Shown: piece by piece, positions 43,841 to 54,774 of the stretch
Layout: each line of letters starts with the position of its first letter
Position numbering within the stretch: the first letter of the stretch is position 1
From: [Flavobacterium] thermophilum
Lineage (GTDB): Bacteria > Bacillota > Bacilli > Bacillales > Anoxybacillaceae
Assembly: GCA_900450595.1 (NCBI GenBank)
Contig: UGGS01000001.1
Location: 1,178,001-1,242,000 of the forward strand
Reading direction: 5' to 3'
DNA: 64,000 nucleotides
The notes under the pieces: generated by a model
Told to the model about the DNA's origin: nothing
Seen by the model: the letters and a program-made list of their open reading frames with translations, nothing else
Database searches by the model: none
Position numbers and translations under genes: made by a program

Positions 43841-46594
43841 CTAAACGCCATTGGGCCGGCGGCCTTGCCAAAGCCAGGCGTCCGCCGCATCGAGCAGCTC
43901 CAAAAGTCCACCCTCATGCACAGGAAGCGGCGGCAGCGACGCGAGAAAGTCCGCTCGGTACGGGGCGTTCATCAACCGGCGGTCAAGGACGAACACCACT
44001 CCCTTGTCGCGCTCGGTGCGGATGAGACGGCCGACGCCTTGCTTCAATCGGAGGACGGCCTCGGGAAGCGACAGCTCATAAAACGGATCGCCTCCCCGTG
44101 CACGAATGCGTTCGCTTTTCGCTTCCATCACCGGATCGTCCGGAGGAGCAAACGGCAAACGCGCGATGATGAGCGCATCAAGCGCATCCCCCGGCAAATC
44201 GACCCCCTCCCAAAAACCGCTCGTCCCAAACAGCACAGCGCGCTCAAACTGCAAAAACGTCCGGATGAGCTTGGCCGGACTGCCGCTTTGCACCCCTTGA
44301 GCGATCAAGACAAATGGTTCGTCCGCCTCGTCGTTTTTTAACGCCTCGACGGTCATTTTCAACAATTCGTACGATGGAAACAGCACAAGCAGCCGCCGGC
44401 CGACGCGCCGGGCGACTGCTGTGATGGCCGCCGCTGCCGCCTCGGCATACGTCTCGACCGAAACAGCGGAAGCGAGCGGCATGTCCGCCGGCACAAAGAG
44501 CGCGGCCTGTTCCTCGTAGCGAAACGGCGCCGGAAACGAGCGGCACAGCGGATAAAACTCGTCCAACCCGAGGCGCCTCGTCATATACGCGAAACGCCCG
44601 CGAACCGTAAGCGTTGCGGAAGTCAAAATGACGCTCCGCTTTTTCATAAACAGCCGGTCCGCAAAAAAATCGGCGAGGTCGACCGGCTGGGAATAAAGGC
44701 GGACGGCGTTCGCCGCCCCTTTCTCATCCGCTTCGATCCAGCGGACGGCGCTGGGATCCGTTTCCGTCAACAGCCGGACAAGCGTTGCCAGCTGTCGCTC
44801 CAACGCCGCCAAATCCGCTGCCAGCGAAGCAGGCAGCGGAGAACCATCCGCGGCGGGCGCTGACACAAGCGGCATCGCGGCACCGCATAGCGCCGCTGCC
44901 GAGTCGCGCAGACGCCAGCATAACTCCGTCGCTGCCTGCCACGTCCGGCCGCCCTCGTCAGCCGGGGAAAAACGGCAGCGGCAACGGCCGGCCCGCGCCG
45001 GCTTTTTCGCAAGCGCATAGCGGCGCAGCAAACGGAACAGCTCGTCCCCTTCAAATTGCAGCTCTTCCAAACGCCGTTGGCAGCGGGCGATCGCGTCTTC
45101 CGCTTCACCGTGCTCCGCTTCCGGCCATTTTCCAAGCGTTTGCGCTATTTTGGCCGTCAGCAGACGAAAAGACACGTAGTCAATCCGTTCGCCAAACGAA
45201 CGGGCGGCAGCGTCCTCGAGCCGATGGGCCTCATCGATGACAAGATGGCGAAACGGCGGCAAAAGCGGCGAAGAAGCTGTCAAATCATGAAGCAAAAACG
45301 CGTGGTTCGTAATGACAATATTCGCCCGCTCGGCGCGTTGTTTCGCTTGGGCGAAAAAATGATGCCTCCCGCCGTCTTCCCCCTCGCCAATGGCCAGCTC
45401 TGACAACAAAAGACGGGCGCCGGACGACACATTCAATTCGTCCAAATCGCCGCTGTCTGTCTCAAGCAGCCAGACGAGCAGCTGGCACTTCAACAGCGCC
45501 GCATCGTACGTATCGCACGGTTCAGACAAAAACGAAACGAACTTGTCGAGGGAAAGGTAGTTTTGCTTCCCTTTCAAGACGGCGACCCGAAGCGGAAACG
45601 GCACGACTTGCCGCAGCACGGGCAAATCGCGGCGGATGAGCTGCTCTTGCAGCTGAAGCGTATGCGTGCTTACCACGACCCGCTCCTGGCGCTCACCGGC
45701 AAAAAAGGCGGCGGGAATCAAGTAGGCGAGCGATTTGCCGAGCCCGGTTCCCGCCTCAATGAGCGCATGCTGGGACGTCGACAGCGCCTCATAGACAAGC
45801 CGCATCATCTCCCACTGCCCTTCACGTCGTTTGTAGCCAGGAAGCGGAAGGGGCGGCGCCTGTTCATAAAAAGCAGCGAACGAGGCGGAAAGGGAATGCC
45901 GTCTGCCGTCATCCGGCTTTGGCGCCGGTTTTTTCAGCGCAATGCCGCGGTATACCGCGACCGTGTCATCCACTGGCGCTTCTTTTCGTTTTTCCGCAAT
46001 GACGGCGTCCAAGAGCGAATAAATGTCGCTTTTCAAATGGCGGGCGAGGCGGCGCAGCTGTTCAAGCGTCAACAAGGGCAGGCGGTGCAGCCGTCCGAGC
46101 AGGGCAATGAACAGTTTGGCGGTCACTTCCGCATCGCTGTCCGCCTGGTGCGGGCGATCATGGCGAAGGCCGAGCTGTTTCGCCAAATCGCCAAGCTTGT
46201 AGCTTTCCGCCGACGGCAGCACGATGCGCGCAAGTTCCACCGTATCGATCGTCGGACCGGCAAACGGCGGACGCCCGGCCCGCTCGAGCTCCGCCTGCAA
46301 AAACGGCAAATCAAAATCGACGTTATGGGCGACGAAATACGCCCCCTTCATCATGGCGGCAATCTCGCCCGCTTTATCGGCAAACAGCGGCGCCTCTTCA
46401 ACGGTCTGCTCGTCAATATTGGTCAGCTGTTGGATAAATGGCGGGATCGGCTGTTCAGGGTTGAAAAAGCTGGCAAACCGCGCCACGATTGAGCGGCCTT
46501 CCACCACCGCCATGCCGAGCTGGATGATCCGGTCGCCCTTTTTCGGCCCGTTTCCGGTTGTCTCTAAATCAATAATGACAAAGCGCATTGCCAT
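43841..46594 (-). CDS. dinG: DinG-family helicase with N-terminal exonuclease domain
   Basis: The 917-residue protein joins a DnaQ-like 3'-5' exonuclease (VIIDLETTGNGPKKGDRIIQ near residue 5; AHNVDFDLPFLQAEL; HQADSDAEVTAKL) to a superfamily 2 DinG/XPD-type helicase. The helicase motifs are EAGTGLGKSLAYLIPAAFF (Walker A), HLVIDEAHRLEDAA (DEAH) and QGVGRLIRTERDKGVVFVLD (motif VI). This fused form is the Firmicutes DinG. An alternative start lies 6 bases in (MRFVIID). It lies downstream of panD on the same strand. Confidence 0.93.
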   Translation of the reverse strand: MAMRFVIIDLETTGNGPKKGDRIIQLGMAVVEGRSIVARFASFFNPEQPIPPFIQQLTNIDEQTVEEAPLFADKAGEIAAMMKGAYFVAHNVDFDLPFLQAELERAGRPPFAGPTIDTVELARIVLPSAESYKLGDLAKQLGLRHDRPHQADSDAEVTAKLFIALLGRLHRLPLLTLEQLRRLARHLKSDIYSLLDAVIAEKRKEAPVDDTVAVYRGIALKKPAPKPDDGRRHSLSASFAAFYEQAPPLPLPGYKRREGQWEMMRLVYEALSTSQHALIEAGTGLGKSLAYLIPAAFFAGERQERVVVSTHTLQLQEQLIRRDLPVLRQVVPFPLRVAVLKGKQNYLSLDKFVSFLSEPCDTYDAALLKCQLLVWLLETDSGDLDELNVSSGARLLLSELAIGEGEDGGRHHFFAQAKQRAERANIVITNHAFLLHDLTASSPLLPPFRHLVIDEAHRLEDAAARSFGERIDYVSFRLLTAKIAQTLGKWPEAEHGEAEDAIARCQRRLEELQFEGDELFRLLRRYALAKKPARAGRCRCRFSPADEGGRTWQAATELCWRLRDSAAALCGAAMPLVSAPAADGSPLPASLAADLAALERQLATLVRLLTETDPSAVRWIEADEKGAANAVRLYSQPVDLADFFADRLFMKKRSVILTSATLTVRGRFAYMTRRLGLDEFYPLCRSFPAPFRYEEQAALFVPADMPLASAVSVETYAEAAAAAITAVARRVGRRLLVLFPSYELLKMTVEALKNDEADEPFVLIAQGVQSGSPAKLIRTFLQFERAVLFGTSGFWEGVDLPGDALDALIIARLPFAPPDDPVMEAKSERIRARGGDPFYELSLPEAVLRLKQGVGRLIRTERDKGVVFVLDRRLMNAPYRADFLASLPPLPVHEGGLLELLDAADAWLWQGRRPNGV

Positions 46595-46611
46595 AAACGA
46601 TCACCTCAAAA

Positions 46612-46638
46612 CGAAAAGGGGCGGAAAGCCCCTTTTTG
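46612..46638 (-). terminator. Terminator after panD
   Basis: AAAAGGGGC and GCCCCTTTT pair around a 5-base loop just after the panD stop. Confidence 0.75.
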
Positions 46639-46644
46639 ACCACA

Positions 46645-47028
46645 TTATAAAATCGTATGTGCCGGCTCTTCGGCGATAAGCTGCGCGATCCGGTTGTGTT
46701 CGTCCATAATGGCGATTTTCGGACGATGCGCGGCGACTTTTTCTTCCGGAACGAGCGCATACGAAATTACGATGATGATATCCCCTTTTTGCACGAGGCG
46801 GGCGGCCGCGCCGTTTAGGCAAAAGACGCCGCTGCCGCGCTCCCCGGGGATGATATACGTTTCAAAGCGGGCTCCATTATTATTGTTGACCACCTGCACT
46901 TTTTCATTAGCCACCATGCCGACGGCGTCCAAAATATCTTCATCGATGGTAATGCTGCCGACGTAATCCAGGTTCGCTTCCGTCACACGGGCGCGATGAA
47001 TTTTGGCGTTCATGAGCGTACGAAACAT
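46645..47028 (-). CDS. panD: Aspartate 1-decarboxylase proenzyme
   Basis: PanD makes beta-alanine for pantothenate. The 127-residue proenzyme cleaves itself at Gly24-Ser25 in [18 protein letters not shown], producing the pyruvoyl cofactor; both residues are present, as is [20 protein letters not shown]. The start follows GGGGGGATCGTCC. Third gene of panB-panC-panD, as in B. subtilis. Confidence 0.97.
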   Translation of the reverse strand: MFRTLMNAKIHRARVTEANLDYVGSITIDEDILDAVGMVANEKVQVVNNNNGARFETYIIPGERGSGVFCLNGAAARLVQKGDIIIVISYALVPEEKVAAHRPKIAIMDEHNRIAQLIAEEPAHTIL

Positions 47029-47042
47029 GGACGATCCCCCCT

Positions 47043-47915
47043 TTACTCCCCTCGCCTGTCCGCTGCAGGCAACTCGACCATGATGTTATCGATCAAGCGG
47101 GCGCCCGCAAACCGGACGGCAACCGCAATGAGCACCGTTCCGGCGAGCGCCGAAAGCGGCGTTAAATCGGGATATGAGCATACTTCAACATAATCGATTT
47201 CCGCATGCGTATGCGCCTCAATATGCTCCCGCACGAGGCGGCGGATGGCTTCCGCGTTCCGCTCCCCGCGGTCAACAGCCGCTGCTGCGGCCTTAAGCGC
47301 CTCGTAGAGCGCCGGCGCTTCCTTTCGCTCCTGCGGCGATAAATAAACGTTGCGCGAGCTTTTCGCCAGCCCGTCGGTCTCGCGCACCGTCGGCACCGGC
47401 ACGAGCTCGATCGGAAAATTAAAGTCGCGGATTAAGCCGTCGACGACCGCCACCTGCTGGGCGTCTTTCATCCCAAAGTACGCGCGGTCGGGCATAACAA
47501 TGTTGAACAGCTTAATGAGCACGGTCGCCACGCCGTCGAAATGACCGGGCCGCGACCGCCCACACAACACATCGGTGCGCGCCTTGACGACCGCTTGCAC
47601 CGAGAGCGGCGCCGGATACATTTCGTCCGCCTCCGGGTGAAACAATACGTCCACGCCATGCTGGCCGGCGATGCGCCGGTCGCGCTCAAAATCGCGCGGG
47701 TAGCGGGCAAAATCTTCGTTCGGTCCAAACTGAAGCGGGTTGACAAAAATGCTGAGCACAACGATATCGTTCTCTTCGCGCGCCCGGTCGATGAGCGCGG
47801 CGTGCCCATCGTGCAAATAGCCCATCGTCGGGACGAACCCAATCGTTTTTCCTTCGCGGCGATATTGGCGCATCAACGCCTGCATTGTCGCAATGCGGTC
47901 GACAACGATCATCAT
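47043..47915 (-). CDS. panC: Pantothenate synthetase
   Basis: PanC joins pantoate and beta-alanine with ATP. The start at 47915 overlaps the panB stop by 4 bases (ATGA); 290 residues. The adenylate-forming signatures are [18 protein letters not shown] (HIGH-like), [22 protein letters not shown] [33 protein letters not shown] and the [11 protein letters not shown] loop (KMSKS-like). Complete. Confidence 0.96.
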   Translation of the reverse strand: MMIVVDRIATMQALMRQYRREGKTIGFVPTMGYLHDGHAALIDRAREENDIVVLSIFVNPLQFGPNEDFARYPRDFERDRRIAGQHGVDVLFHPEADEMYPAPLSVQAVVKARTDVLCGRSRPGHFDGVATVLIKLFNIVMPDRAYFGMKDAQQVAVVDGLIRDFNFPIELVPVPTVRETDGLAKSSRNVYLSPQERKEAPALYEALKAAAAAVDRGERNAEAIRRLVREHIEAHTHAEIDYVEVCSYPDLTPLSALAGTVLIAVAVRFAGARLIDNIMVELPAADRRGE

Positions 47916-48748
47916 TGCTTTCCTCCGTATAACGCCACCCATTCTTCTTCCTTCATGGTAAACGCGTGCGCCGGCTCTGGAAACTGTCGCAGTTTGACAT
48001 CGGCGACATAGTTGGCCAATGCCTGGACGACGGCATCTTGAATGACGGCGTATTGTTTGACAAACTTCGGCACACGGTCAACACCGTAGCCGAGCACATC
48101 ATGATACACGAGCACTTGGCCGTCCACCTCGGCCCCGGCGCCGATGCCGATGACAGGAATATGAAGCTCCCGGGCAATGGCGGCGCCAAGCTGCCTTGGC
48201 ACGCATTCGAGCACCAAGGCGATCGCGCCCGCTTGTTCGCACTGTTTCGCATCATCCATAAGCTTTTTGGCGCTTTCCGCATCTTTGCCTTGCACTTTGT
48301 AGCCGCCGAGGACGCCGACCGACTGCGGTGTCAGCCCGAGGTGGGCGACGACCGGCACGCCGGCTTTCGTCAGCGCGGCGATGACGCCGGTAACTTCATC
48401 GGCTCCTTCCACTTTGACGGCGTTCGCCCCCGACTGCTGCATGATGCGCCGGGCGTTTTGCAACGCTTCCTCTTTCGACGCATGGTAGGACATAAACGGC
48501 ATGTCCGTGACGACAAACGTGTTGGGCGCGCCCCGCCGCACCGCCTTCGTATGATGAATCATGTCCTCAACCGTCACCGGAATCGTCGAGTCATAGCCGA
48601 GCACGACCATGCCGAGCGAGTCGCCGACCAAAATCATGTCCACCCCGGCTTGCTCCGCGAGCTTGGCCGATGGAAAATCATAGGCGGTCACCATGACGAT
48701 GGGCTCGCCTGTCTGTTTCATGCGAAAAAAATCCGTTTTCGTCTTCAC
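47912..48748 (-). CDS. panB: 3-methyl-2-oxobutanoate hydroxymethyltransferase
   Basis: PanB forms ketopantoate from ketoisovalerate and methylene-tetrahydrofolate. The start chosen is GTG at 48748, 7 bases after GGGGAGGGAG; 278 residues. Family blocks include [38 protein letters not shown] and [19 protein letters not shown], with metal-binding Asp in VGDSLG. A longer frame upstream runs through a leader terminator and is rejected. First gene of the pantothenate operon. Confidence 0.96.
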   Translation of the reverse strand: MKTKTDFFRMKQTGEPIVMVTAYDFPSAKLAEQAGVDMILVGDSLGMVVLGYDSTIPVTVEDMIHHTKAVRRGAPNTFVVTDMPFMSYHASKEEALQNARRIMQQSGANAVKVEGADEVTGVIAALTKAGVPVVAHLGLTPQSVGVLGGYKVQGKDAESAKKLMDDAKQCEQAGAIALVLECVPRQLGAAIARELHIPVIGIGAGAEVDGQVLVYHDVLGYGVDRVPKFVKQYAVIQDAVVQALANYVADVKLRQFPEPAHAFTMKEEEWVALYGGKQ

Positions 48749-48900
48749 ATTGACTCCCTCCCCTTTTGTTGCAGAGGAGGTGACGCGACCGAAACAAAAC
48801 GTCCTTCTTCCCCGCCTTGAGAAAGAAGGACGCCATAAACCGCCGTCGGTTTCGTTCACCCCTCTGTCCCAGTCCTTCGAGTAAGGATCAAGGCAGATCG
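48749..48900 (-). promoter_or_regulatory. Structured panB leader with terminator-like stem
   Basis: In transcript order: TCCTT/AAGGA hairpin (48873-48887), AAACCG/CGGTTT hairpin (48837-48852), then a stem GTCCTTCTT/AAGAAGGAC (48801-48832) followed by GTTTTGTTTC, just ahead of panB. This is the layout of an attenuator. The known pan RNA motif precedes panB in some Firmicutes; I cannot confirm that this is a member. Confidence 0.5.
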
Positions 48901-49013
48901 TCTCAACCATTTATTCATGTTGCCAGCCTCGGTGCAGCTCTTTCTTGACAAAGATACTGCCCTTTCCTCGCCTTGTATTTTAACAAAATTGTCACAATTT
49001 TTCTAGTGGTAAT

Positions 49014-50003
49014 TTACAACTGAATATCGGCTGAGTGAATATAATGGGTGTTTTGCTCCTCATCTTCGAGAATGAGCAGCCCGTCTTCGGTGATGCCGCG
49101 GGCGATGCCGCGAATCGTGCCGCCCAGCGTTCTTGCCGTCACCGGCTTGCCGATCGAAACCGCATACCCTTCCCAAAGAAGCTTGATGGAGCGGAAGCCG
49201 TGCGCCAAATATTGCTTATACAGCCGCTCGATGCGGAGCAAAATTTCTTGAATGAGCGGCGCACGCTTGATGCGTTCGCCTTTTTCAATGGCAAGCGACG
49301 TGGCGATGGCGCGAATGTCCTCGGGAAATTGTTCCGCTGTTTGATTGACGTTAATGCCGATGCCGACGATGACCGAGTGGACGCGGTCGGGATCGGCCTG
49401 CAGCTCGGTTAAAATGCCGACGCCTTTTTTGCCGTGAAGCAAAATGTCGTTCGGCCATTTAATATCCGGGACAAGCCCGGTCACTTCTTGAATGGCTTGG
49501 CTAATGGCCACCGCCACAAGCAGCGTCAATTGCGGCGCCCGCTGCGGGGGGATGGGCGGGCGCAAAATAAGGCTCATCCAAATGCCGGTTCCTTTCGGAG
49601 AAAACCATTTCCGATCGAGGCGCCCGCGGCCGGCTTTTTGCTCTTCCGCGACGACCAGCGTCCCCTCCGGCGCCCCTTCGTACGCCAGCTTGGCGGCGAT
49701 GCGCTGCGTGGAATCGACTTCCTCGAAAAAATGGATCGTATGGCCGAGCGTTTCCGTTTTCAGGCCGAGCTGGATTTCATTCGCCGTCACCTTATCCGGC
49801 GTGCTTACGATCCGATAGCCAAGGCGGCGCACCGCTTCGAGTTCAAAGCCTTCTTTGCGCAGCTCCTCGATGTGTTTCCATACGGCCGCCCGCGAACAGC
49901 CGAGCCGTTCGCTGATTTTTTGTCCCGACAAAAACTCGCCGTTCGCTTCGGCAAACAGCTCTAACAGTTTTTTTCGCGTGTCCGATTGCGCTCCATGAGC
50001 CAT
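49014..50003 (-). CDS. birA: Bifunctional biotin ligase / biotin operon repressor
   Basis: BirA makes biotinyl-AMP, loads biotin onto acetyl-CoA carboxylase, and represses biotin genes. The start at 50003 (AAGGAGCGGATTTACGC upstream) gives 329 residues. The N-terminal helix-turn-helix (SGQKISERLGCSRAAVWKHI) marks the group II, regulatory form; the ligase has KAGRGRLDRKWFSPKGTGIW and IKWPNDILLHGKKG. It overlaps the end of cca by 43 bases. Confidence 0.95.
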   Translation of the reverse strand: MAHGAQSDTRKKLLELFAEANGEFLSGQKISERLGCSRAAVWKHIEELRKEGFELEAVRRLGYRIVSTPDKVTANEIQLGLKTETLGHTIHFFEEVDSTQRIAAKLAYEGAPEGTLVVAEEQKAGRGRLDRKWFSPKGTGIWMSLILRPPIPPQRAPQLTLLVAVAISQAIQEVTGLVPDIKWPNDILLHGKKGVGILTELQADPDRVHSVIVGIGINVNQTAEQFPEDIRAIATSLAIEKGERIKRAPLIQEILLRIERLYKQYLAHGFRSIKLLWEGYAVSIGKPVTARTLGGTIRGIARGITEDGLLILEDEEQNTHYIHSADIQL

Positions 50004-51178
50004 GCGTAAATCCGCTCCTTCTCGTTCTCGACTTCTCCGTTGACGACCGCCCGCCATATGGCGTCCAGCGCCTCTTTCACCCACGGGCCGGCCGGTTTCC
50101 CGACCCACTCGATCACGTCTTTTCCGTTGACCGCCAGCTCCCCTTTCGTTTTGATCGGCAAGGAGGCAAAGCGGCGGCGCAGTTTCTCATGCCATGGCCC
50201 AGGCGGCGCGCCGGTGAAGGCGGCGCGCACCGCTTCAACCGATAGCGCTCGCTCGAGGCCGGCGGAAAACAGCTGTTCGTTCGTCCATGCTTCCGGCCGT
50301 GGAATGTCAGCCAACGTCGTCAAAATGGCGCCCGCTTCGTCGACCACTTTGTTCGGGAGCTTCCACGCGCGCAAAAACGGACGAATGTCTTTGACATCAA
50401 GCGCGCGGCAAAGAAGCGCCCAGCGCTCTTCGCGCTTTGTAAGCCACGGCCAGCGAAAGGCGGCGGCCGAGCGCAGCAGCTGCTCTTTTTCGGCCAGCCC
50501 AGGCAAATAAGCGAACAGCCCGGTATCGGCCAACAGCGGCAGCGCCCTGGCGGCAAACGGACCGCCGAGCAGCTTTTCCATCTCTATCGTCATCCGCTCG
50601 ACTGAAATGTGGGCCAAAAGCGGAGCGTTTTGGACGATCGCCTGTTCCGTACCCGGCGCAAGCGCAAATCCGAGCTGGCTAACAAAGCGAACGGCCCGCA
50701 TCATGCGAAGCGCATCTTCACGAAACCGCTTTTCCGCCTCTCCGACGGTGCGAATGATTCGCCGGCGAATCGCCTCTCGCCCTCCAAACGGATCAATGAT
50801 AGTCCCATATTCGTCCATGGCGATGGCATTCATCGTAAAATCGCGCCGTTTTAAGTCTTCCTCAAGCGAGCGGACAAACGTCACCGACTCCGGACGGCGG
50901 TAGTCCTCATAGTCGCCGTCCGTGCGAAATGTTGTCACTTCATACGCTTTTCCTTTATGGACAACGACGACCGTGCCGTGTTTCGAGCCGACATCGATCG
51001 TCTTTGGAAAAATCGCCATAACGTCTTCCGGCAAGGCGCTTGTCGCAATATCCACATCGCCGATCGGGCGTCCAAGCAGCAAATCACGCACCGCTCCGCC
51101 GACGAAATAGGCGTCATAGCCATGCTGTTTCAGCTGTTGAATGATGCCGAGCGCCTCTTGAAACGGCGGTTTCATCAT
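49961..51178 (-). CDS. cca: CCA-adding tRNA nucleotidyltransferase
   Basis: This enzyme adds or repairs the 3' CCA of tRNAs; it is needed here because three of the four intact tRNAs in this window lack an encoded CCA. The 405-residue protein has the class II head ([22 protein letters not shown] with the catalytic DxD), [20 protein letters not shown], and [12 protein letters not shown]. It overlaps bshA by 4 bases at its start. Confidence 0.95.
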   Translation of the reverse strand: MMKPPFQEALGIIQQLKQHGYDAYFVGGAVRDLLLGRPIGDVDIATSALPEDVMAIFPKTIDVGSKHGTVVVVHKGKAYEVTTFRTDGDYEDYRRPESVTFVRSLEEDLKRRDFTMNAIAMDEYGTIIDPFGGREAIRRRIIRTVGEAEKRFREDALRMMRAVRFVSQLGFALAPGTEQAIVQNAPLLAHISVERMTIEMEKLLGGPFAARALPLLADTGLFAYLPGLAEKEQLLRSAAAFRWPWLTKREERWALLCRALDVKDIRPFLRAWKLPNKVVDEAGAILTTLADIPRPEAWTNEQLFSAGLERALSVEAVRAAFTGAPPGPWHEKLRRRFASLPIKTKGELAVNGKDVIEWVGKPAGPWVKEALDAIWRAVVNGEVENEKERIYAWLMERNRTREKNC

Positions 51179-52308
51179 TTCACCTTCCTTGCGGCGAGCG
51201 AAATGTACAGCTGTTCATATTGCCCGACGATGTCGGACGAACGAAACTTTTGCTCGACCGTTTGCACGGCCTGGCGCGCCATCTCTTGATGAAGGCGGCG
51301 GTCGGTCAGCAGCATAAGCGTCCGCCGAGCCGCTTCTTCAACATCGCCAAGCGGGCATAAAAACCCGGTTTTCCCATCCTCAATCACTTCCGGAATCCCG
51401 CCGATGGCCGTGCCGATGCACGGAACGCCGCACGCCATCGCTTCAAGCAATACGAGCCCGAAGCTTTCTTTTTCCGACAAGAGCATCATCACATCGCTGA
51501 TCGAGTACAGCTCTTCGAGTTTATCCTGTTTTCCTAAAAAGCGGACATCATCTTGCAGCCCAAGCTCTTTCACAAGCCGGCAGACGACGGTCATTTCTGG
51601 GCCGTCGCCGACAAGCAAGAGCTTGGCCGGCATATGGCGGCGGACGATGGCAAACGCCCGCACGACATCGGGCACGCGCTTCACTTTCCGAAAGTTGGAG
51701 ACATGGATCACGACCTTTTCCTGTTCACTGATGCCGTATTCCCGCCGCAAATGGCCGGCCTCCCGACGGCGGTACACGCGTTCGTCGACAAAGTTGTACA
51801 CCGTATAGATCGGTTTTTGCACATCGAGCAGCTCGTACGTCTGCCGCACGAGGGCGTCAGACACCGCGGTGACGATATCGGACTGCTCAATGCCGAACTT
51901 GATCATGTCAGACAGCGACGGATCATAACCCAAGACGGTAATATCGGTGCCGTGCAGCGTCGTGACGATCGGCAGCTCGCCGACCATTTGCCGCGCCAGC
52001 ACGGCGCAAACGGCGTGCGGGACGGCGTAATGGGCATGAAGCACATCGAGCCGTTCGCGCTTGGCCACCGCCGCGATTTTGTTGGCAAGGGCCAAATCGT
52101 ACGGCGGATACTGAAAGACCGAATACTGATTGACGTTCACTTCATGGTAATAAATGTTTCCATATACTTTGTTCAACCGAAACGGCATGCTCGAGGAAAT
52201 AAAATGGATCTCATGCCCTTTTTCGGCCAGCAGCTTGCCGAGCTCGGTGGCAACGACCCCTGAGCCTCCGACTGTCGGATAACAAACAATCCCGATTTTC
52301 AGCTTCAT
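51175..52308 (-). CDS. bshA: N-acetyl-alpha-D-glucosaminyl L-malate synthase
   Basis: BshA carries out the first step of bacillithiol synthesis, joining UDP-GlcNAc to L-malate. The 377-residue GT4 glycosyltransferase starts [20 protein letters not shown] and has [19 protein letters not shown] and the donor-binding [19 protein letters not shown]. It is coupled to bshB1 by a 4-base overlap, so steps one and two are co-expressed; the third enzyme (bshC) is not in this window. Confidence 0.95.
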   Translation of the reverse strand: MKLKIGIVCYPTVGGSGVVATELGKLLAEKGHEIHFISSSMPFRLNKVYGNIYYHEVNVNQYSVFQYPPYDLALANKIAAVAKRERLDVLHAHYAVPHAVCAVLARQMVGELPIVTTLHGTDITVLGYDPSLSDMIKFGIEQSDIVTAVSDALVRQTYELLDVQKPIYTVYNFVDERVYRRREAGHLRREYGISEQEKVVIHVSNFRKVKRVPDVVRAFAIVRRHMPAKLLLVGDGPEMTVVCRLVKELGLQDDVRFLGKQDKLEELYSISDVMMLLSEKESFGLVLLEAMACGVPCIGTAIGGIPEVIEDGKTGFLCPLGDVEEAARRTLMLLTDRRLHQEMARQAVQTVEQKFRSSDIVGQYEQLYISLAARKVK

Positions 52309-53015
52309 CGCGCCCCCTCGAATAAATCAAAAAGATGAATTGGCGTTTTGGACAAAAACCCTTCGGCATAGGCGGCGCCAATTTGCTGGCCAAACCAACG
52401 CTCGCGGCTTTCCACCGTCTCGATGTAGCCGTTTGTCAGCGGCGTGTCCACCGAACCGGGCCGCTTTTCAAATTGGCTTTCATACGCGCGCAGGCTCGCC
52501 AGCTTGTCGCCGACCGTCTCGCTAATATCGATCAGAAAATGCGGCCGTTCAAACGCATTGATCATGTAATAATACATAGCGCGGACGCGGTGGGCGTCGC
52601 CAAGCTCCCCAGCGCCGTAGCGGCGGATGCCGGCAGAAAAGACCGCCTCCTCGACAAGGCGGGCGCATTGCCCATGGTCGGGATGACGGTCGACCCAATA
52701 CGGAGCAAAGACGACGCGCGGGCGGTAGCGGCGGATGACCGACACGATGCGGCGAATCGCCTCTTCCCCGATCAAAAGGCCGCGGTCCGGCAGCCCGAGG
52801 TTGAGGCGAAGCGCCACGCCAAGCCGCCGGGCCGCCTCGGCCGCCTCTTTCTGCCGCTCGTCGACCGTGCCGTTGGACGACAGCTCCGCCTTCGTCAAAT
52901 CGCAAATGATCACCCGAAAACCGCGGCGCGTGTATTTGGCGATCGTTCCGCCCATGCCGATTTCAACATCATCCGGATGGGCGCCAAACGCCAATAAATC
53001 ACACGTTTCCGTCAT
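52305..53015 (-). CDS. bshB1: Bacillithiol deacetylase BshB1
   Basis: BshB removes acetate from GlcNAc-malate, the second step of bacillithiol synthesis. The start at 53015 follows AAAGGTGACAGCG; 236 residues. The LmbE/PIG-L zinc motifs are [19 protein letters not shown] and [19 protein letters not shown]. It follows mgsA in the same order as in B. subtilis. Confidence 0.94.
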   Translation of the reverse strand: MTETCDLLAFGAHPDDVEIGMGGTIAKYTRRGFRVIICDLTKAELSSNGTVDERQKEAAEAARRLGVALRLNLGLPDRGLLIGEEAIRRIVSVIRRYRPRVVFAPYWVDRHPDHGQCARLVEEAVFSAGIRRYGAGELGDAHRVRAMYYYMINAFERPHFLIDISETVGDKLASLRAYESQFEKRPGSVDTPLTNGYIETVESRERWFGQQIGAAYAEGFLSKTPIHLFDLFEGAR

Positions 53016-53020
53016 CGCTG

Positions 53021-53455
53021 TCACCTTTCTGTTTTCGATTCCTCCCCGCCTTTTGTTCGGCCGCGCACAATGCTGCGCCATGCCAAATCGCCGCGCTCCA
53101 ACGCACGGATGAGCAGCTCGGCCGTACCGATGTTCGTCGCCAACGGCACGGCATAGACGTCGCAAAGGCGCATCAACGCGCTGATGTCCGGCTCGTGCGG
53201 CTGGGCGGTCAGCGGGTCGCGGAAAAAAATGACGAGGTCCATTTCATTGCGGGCGATCATCGCCCCAATTTCTTGGTCGCCCCCGTACGGTCCGGACTGG
53301 AAGCGGTGGACGGCAAGGCCGGTCGCCTCCTGAATGCGCAGCCCGGTCGTGCCGGTGGCATACAGTTCATGGTTGGCCAACACGGGCGCATAGGCGGTCG
53401 CAAAGGCGACCATGTCCGCTTTTTTCTTGTCGTGGGCAATCAAGGCGATTTTCAC
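53021..53455 (-). CDS. mgsA: Methylglyoxal synthase
   Basis: MgsA turns dihydroxyacetone phosphate into methylglyoxal, a bypass that relieves sugar-phosphate stress. The 144-residue protein matches the family: [51 protein letters not shown] and [19 protein letters not shown], with the catalytic Asp in GGDQEIGA. Methylglyoxal is detoxified with bacillithiol, whose genes follow directly. Confidence 0.95.
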   Translation of the reverse strand: MKIALIAHDKKKADMVAFATAYAPVLANHELYATGTTGLRIQEATGLAVHRFQSGPYGGDQEIGAMIARNEMDLVIFFRDPLTAQPHEPDISALMRLCDVYAVPLATNIGTAELLIRALERGDLAWRSIVRGRTKGGEESKTER

Positions 53456-53486
53456 GTTTCCCTCTCCCCCGTTTGCGCAAGCCGCG

Positions 53487-54284
53487 CTATTCTAAAATAT
53501 GTTCAAGCCCATACACAAGCGTATGTAAATGCATGACCGTCTCGACGGCAAGCTTCACCCCGGACATAAATGAACTCCGATGAAACGAGTCATGGCGGAT
53601 CGTCAACGTCTGACCGTCGCCGCCAAAAATGACTTCTTGATGGGCGACAAACCCCGGCAGGCGGACGCTGTGGATCGGAATGCCGTCGTACGCGGCTCCG
53701 CGCGCCCCTTCAAGCGTTTCTTTTTCGTCCGGATGACCTTGCTTTTTCGACGGACGGACCTCGGCGATGAGCTGCGCCGTTTTCAAGGCCGTTCCGGACG
53801 GAGCATCCAGCTTTTGGTCATGGTGCAGCTCGATAATTTCTACATCCGTGAAATATTTGGCCGCCATGCGGGCGAATTTCATCATCAGCACCGCGCCGAT
53901 GGCAAAGTTGGGCGCGATGATGGCGCCGATGTTGTTCGCCTCAGCGAGTTCGGTCAGCCGCTCGATCTCTTCCGGCGTGAATCCCGTCGTGCCGACAACC
54001 GGACGAACGCCGTAACGCAGCGCCAGCTCCGCATGCCGCTTTCCAACTTCCGGCGTCGTCAAATCGATGAGCACATCCGGCTTCACCTCGACAAAGCAAC
54101 GGGCGGCATCGGTGTAAATGGGGGCATTGACGCCGGCAAACCCTTCGATGTCAGCCAAATTTTGGCCATCATAGCGGCGGTCAATGACCGCAGCCAGCTC
54201 GAAATGATCTGTTTTTTGCACGAGCGCCACCGCCTCGCGGCCCATGCGGCCGCGCGGCCCCGCGATGACGATGCGAATCGTCAT
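53487..54284 (-). CDS. dapB: 4-hydroxy-tetrahydrodipicolinate reductase
   Basis: DapB works in lysine and diaminopimelate synthesis. The 265-residue protein has a NAD(P)-binding start ([16 protein letters not shown]), [14 protein letters not shown], and the catalytic [21 protein letters not shown] block (His-His, Lys, SGT). Its start overlaps the ypjD stop by 4 bases. Confidence 0.96.
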   Translation of the reverse strand: MTIRIVIAGPRGRMGREAVALVQKTDHFELAAVIDRRYDGQNLADIEGFAGVNAPIYTDAARCFVEVKPDVLIDLTTPEVGKRHAELALRYGVRPVVGTTGFTPEEIERLTELAEANNIGAIIAPNFAIGAVLMMKFARMAAKYFTDVEIIELHHDQKLDAPSGTALKTAQLIAEVRPSKKQGHPDEKETLEGARGAAYDGIPIHSVRLPGFVAHQEVIFGGDGQTLTIRHDSFHRSSFMSGVKLAVETVMHLHTLVYGLEHILE

Positions 54285-54616
54285 GATTCTTCCTCCTTCC
54301 GCGTCCAGCGGTCGCGGTCGCGGGTGCGAAACTTGTCCATCACCCGATCGTGCGCCGCCTGCAAATCAATGCCGAGCGAATTGGCAAAACAAATGAGCAC
54401 AAACAGCAAATCGCCCAGCTCTTCTTCCACCGTTTTTTCTTGTTCGGTCGCTTTTTTCGGCTTTTCGCCGTAGTAGTGGTTCACTTCACGCGCCAGTTCG
54501 CCGAGCTCTTCGGTCAGCCGCGCCAGCATGGCGAGCGGGCTGAAATAGCCTTCCTTAAACTGGCTGATGTATTCGTCTACTTCACGCTGCATCTGTTTCA
54601 TCGTTTTCTCCTGCAT
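54281..54616 (-). CDS. ypjD: YpjD, MazG-like nucleotide pyrophosphohydrolase
   Basis: The start at 54616 has GAGGTG six bases upstream and gives the 111 residues known for YpjD. The MazG-type fold shows [19 protein letters not shown] and [20 protein letters not shown], whose Glu and Asp residues bind magnesium. The family hydrolyses (d)NTPs to monophosphates; the substrate here is unknown. First gene ahead of dapB. Confidence 0.9.
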   Translation of the reverse strand: MQEKTMKQMQREVDEYISQFKEGYFSPLAMLARLTEELGELAREVNHYYGEKPKKATEQEKTVEEELGDLLFVLICFANSLGIDLQAAHDRVMDKFRTRDRDRWTRKEEES

Positions 54617-54709
54617 GGCCATCACCTCGCCTGTTTCCATGTTAACGAAAAGCAGCGCATTTGACAAATGTTTTCGCCTTGTGCCAAATCATCGCGCTTC
54701 CGGCCATCA

Positions 54710-54738
54710 TTGCCTGGGCGGACAAGTTCCTCTATAAT
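54710..54738 (+). promoter_or_regulatory. Promoter of ypjC-like gene
   Basis: TTGCCT (54710-54715), a 17-base spacer and TATAAT (54733-54738), about 37 bases before the start codon. Confidence 0.6.
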
Positions 54739-54774
54739 GAAGACGCCGACTATTTTTGCGGACGGAGGGACGAT

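Noticed and set aside
45563..46492. 309-codon plus-strand frame, and other frames opposite dinG, dapB, panB and bshB1
   Set aside because: They are shadows of well-supported minus-strand genes in GC-rich DNA, Arg/His-rich and without ribosome binding sites.
48749..48910. 54-codon N-terminal extension of panB, or an overlapping leader peptide
   Set aside because: The frame is open by chance through a hairpin-rich leader. There is no binding site before the upstream ATG, while the GTG at 48748 has a strong one and gives the normal PanB length.
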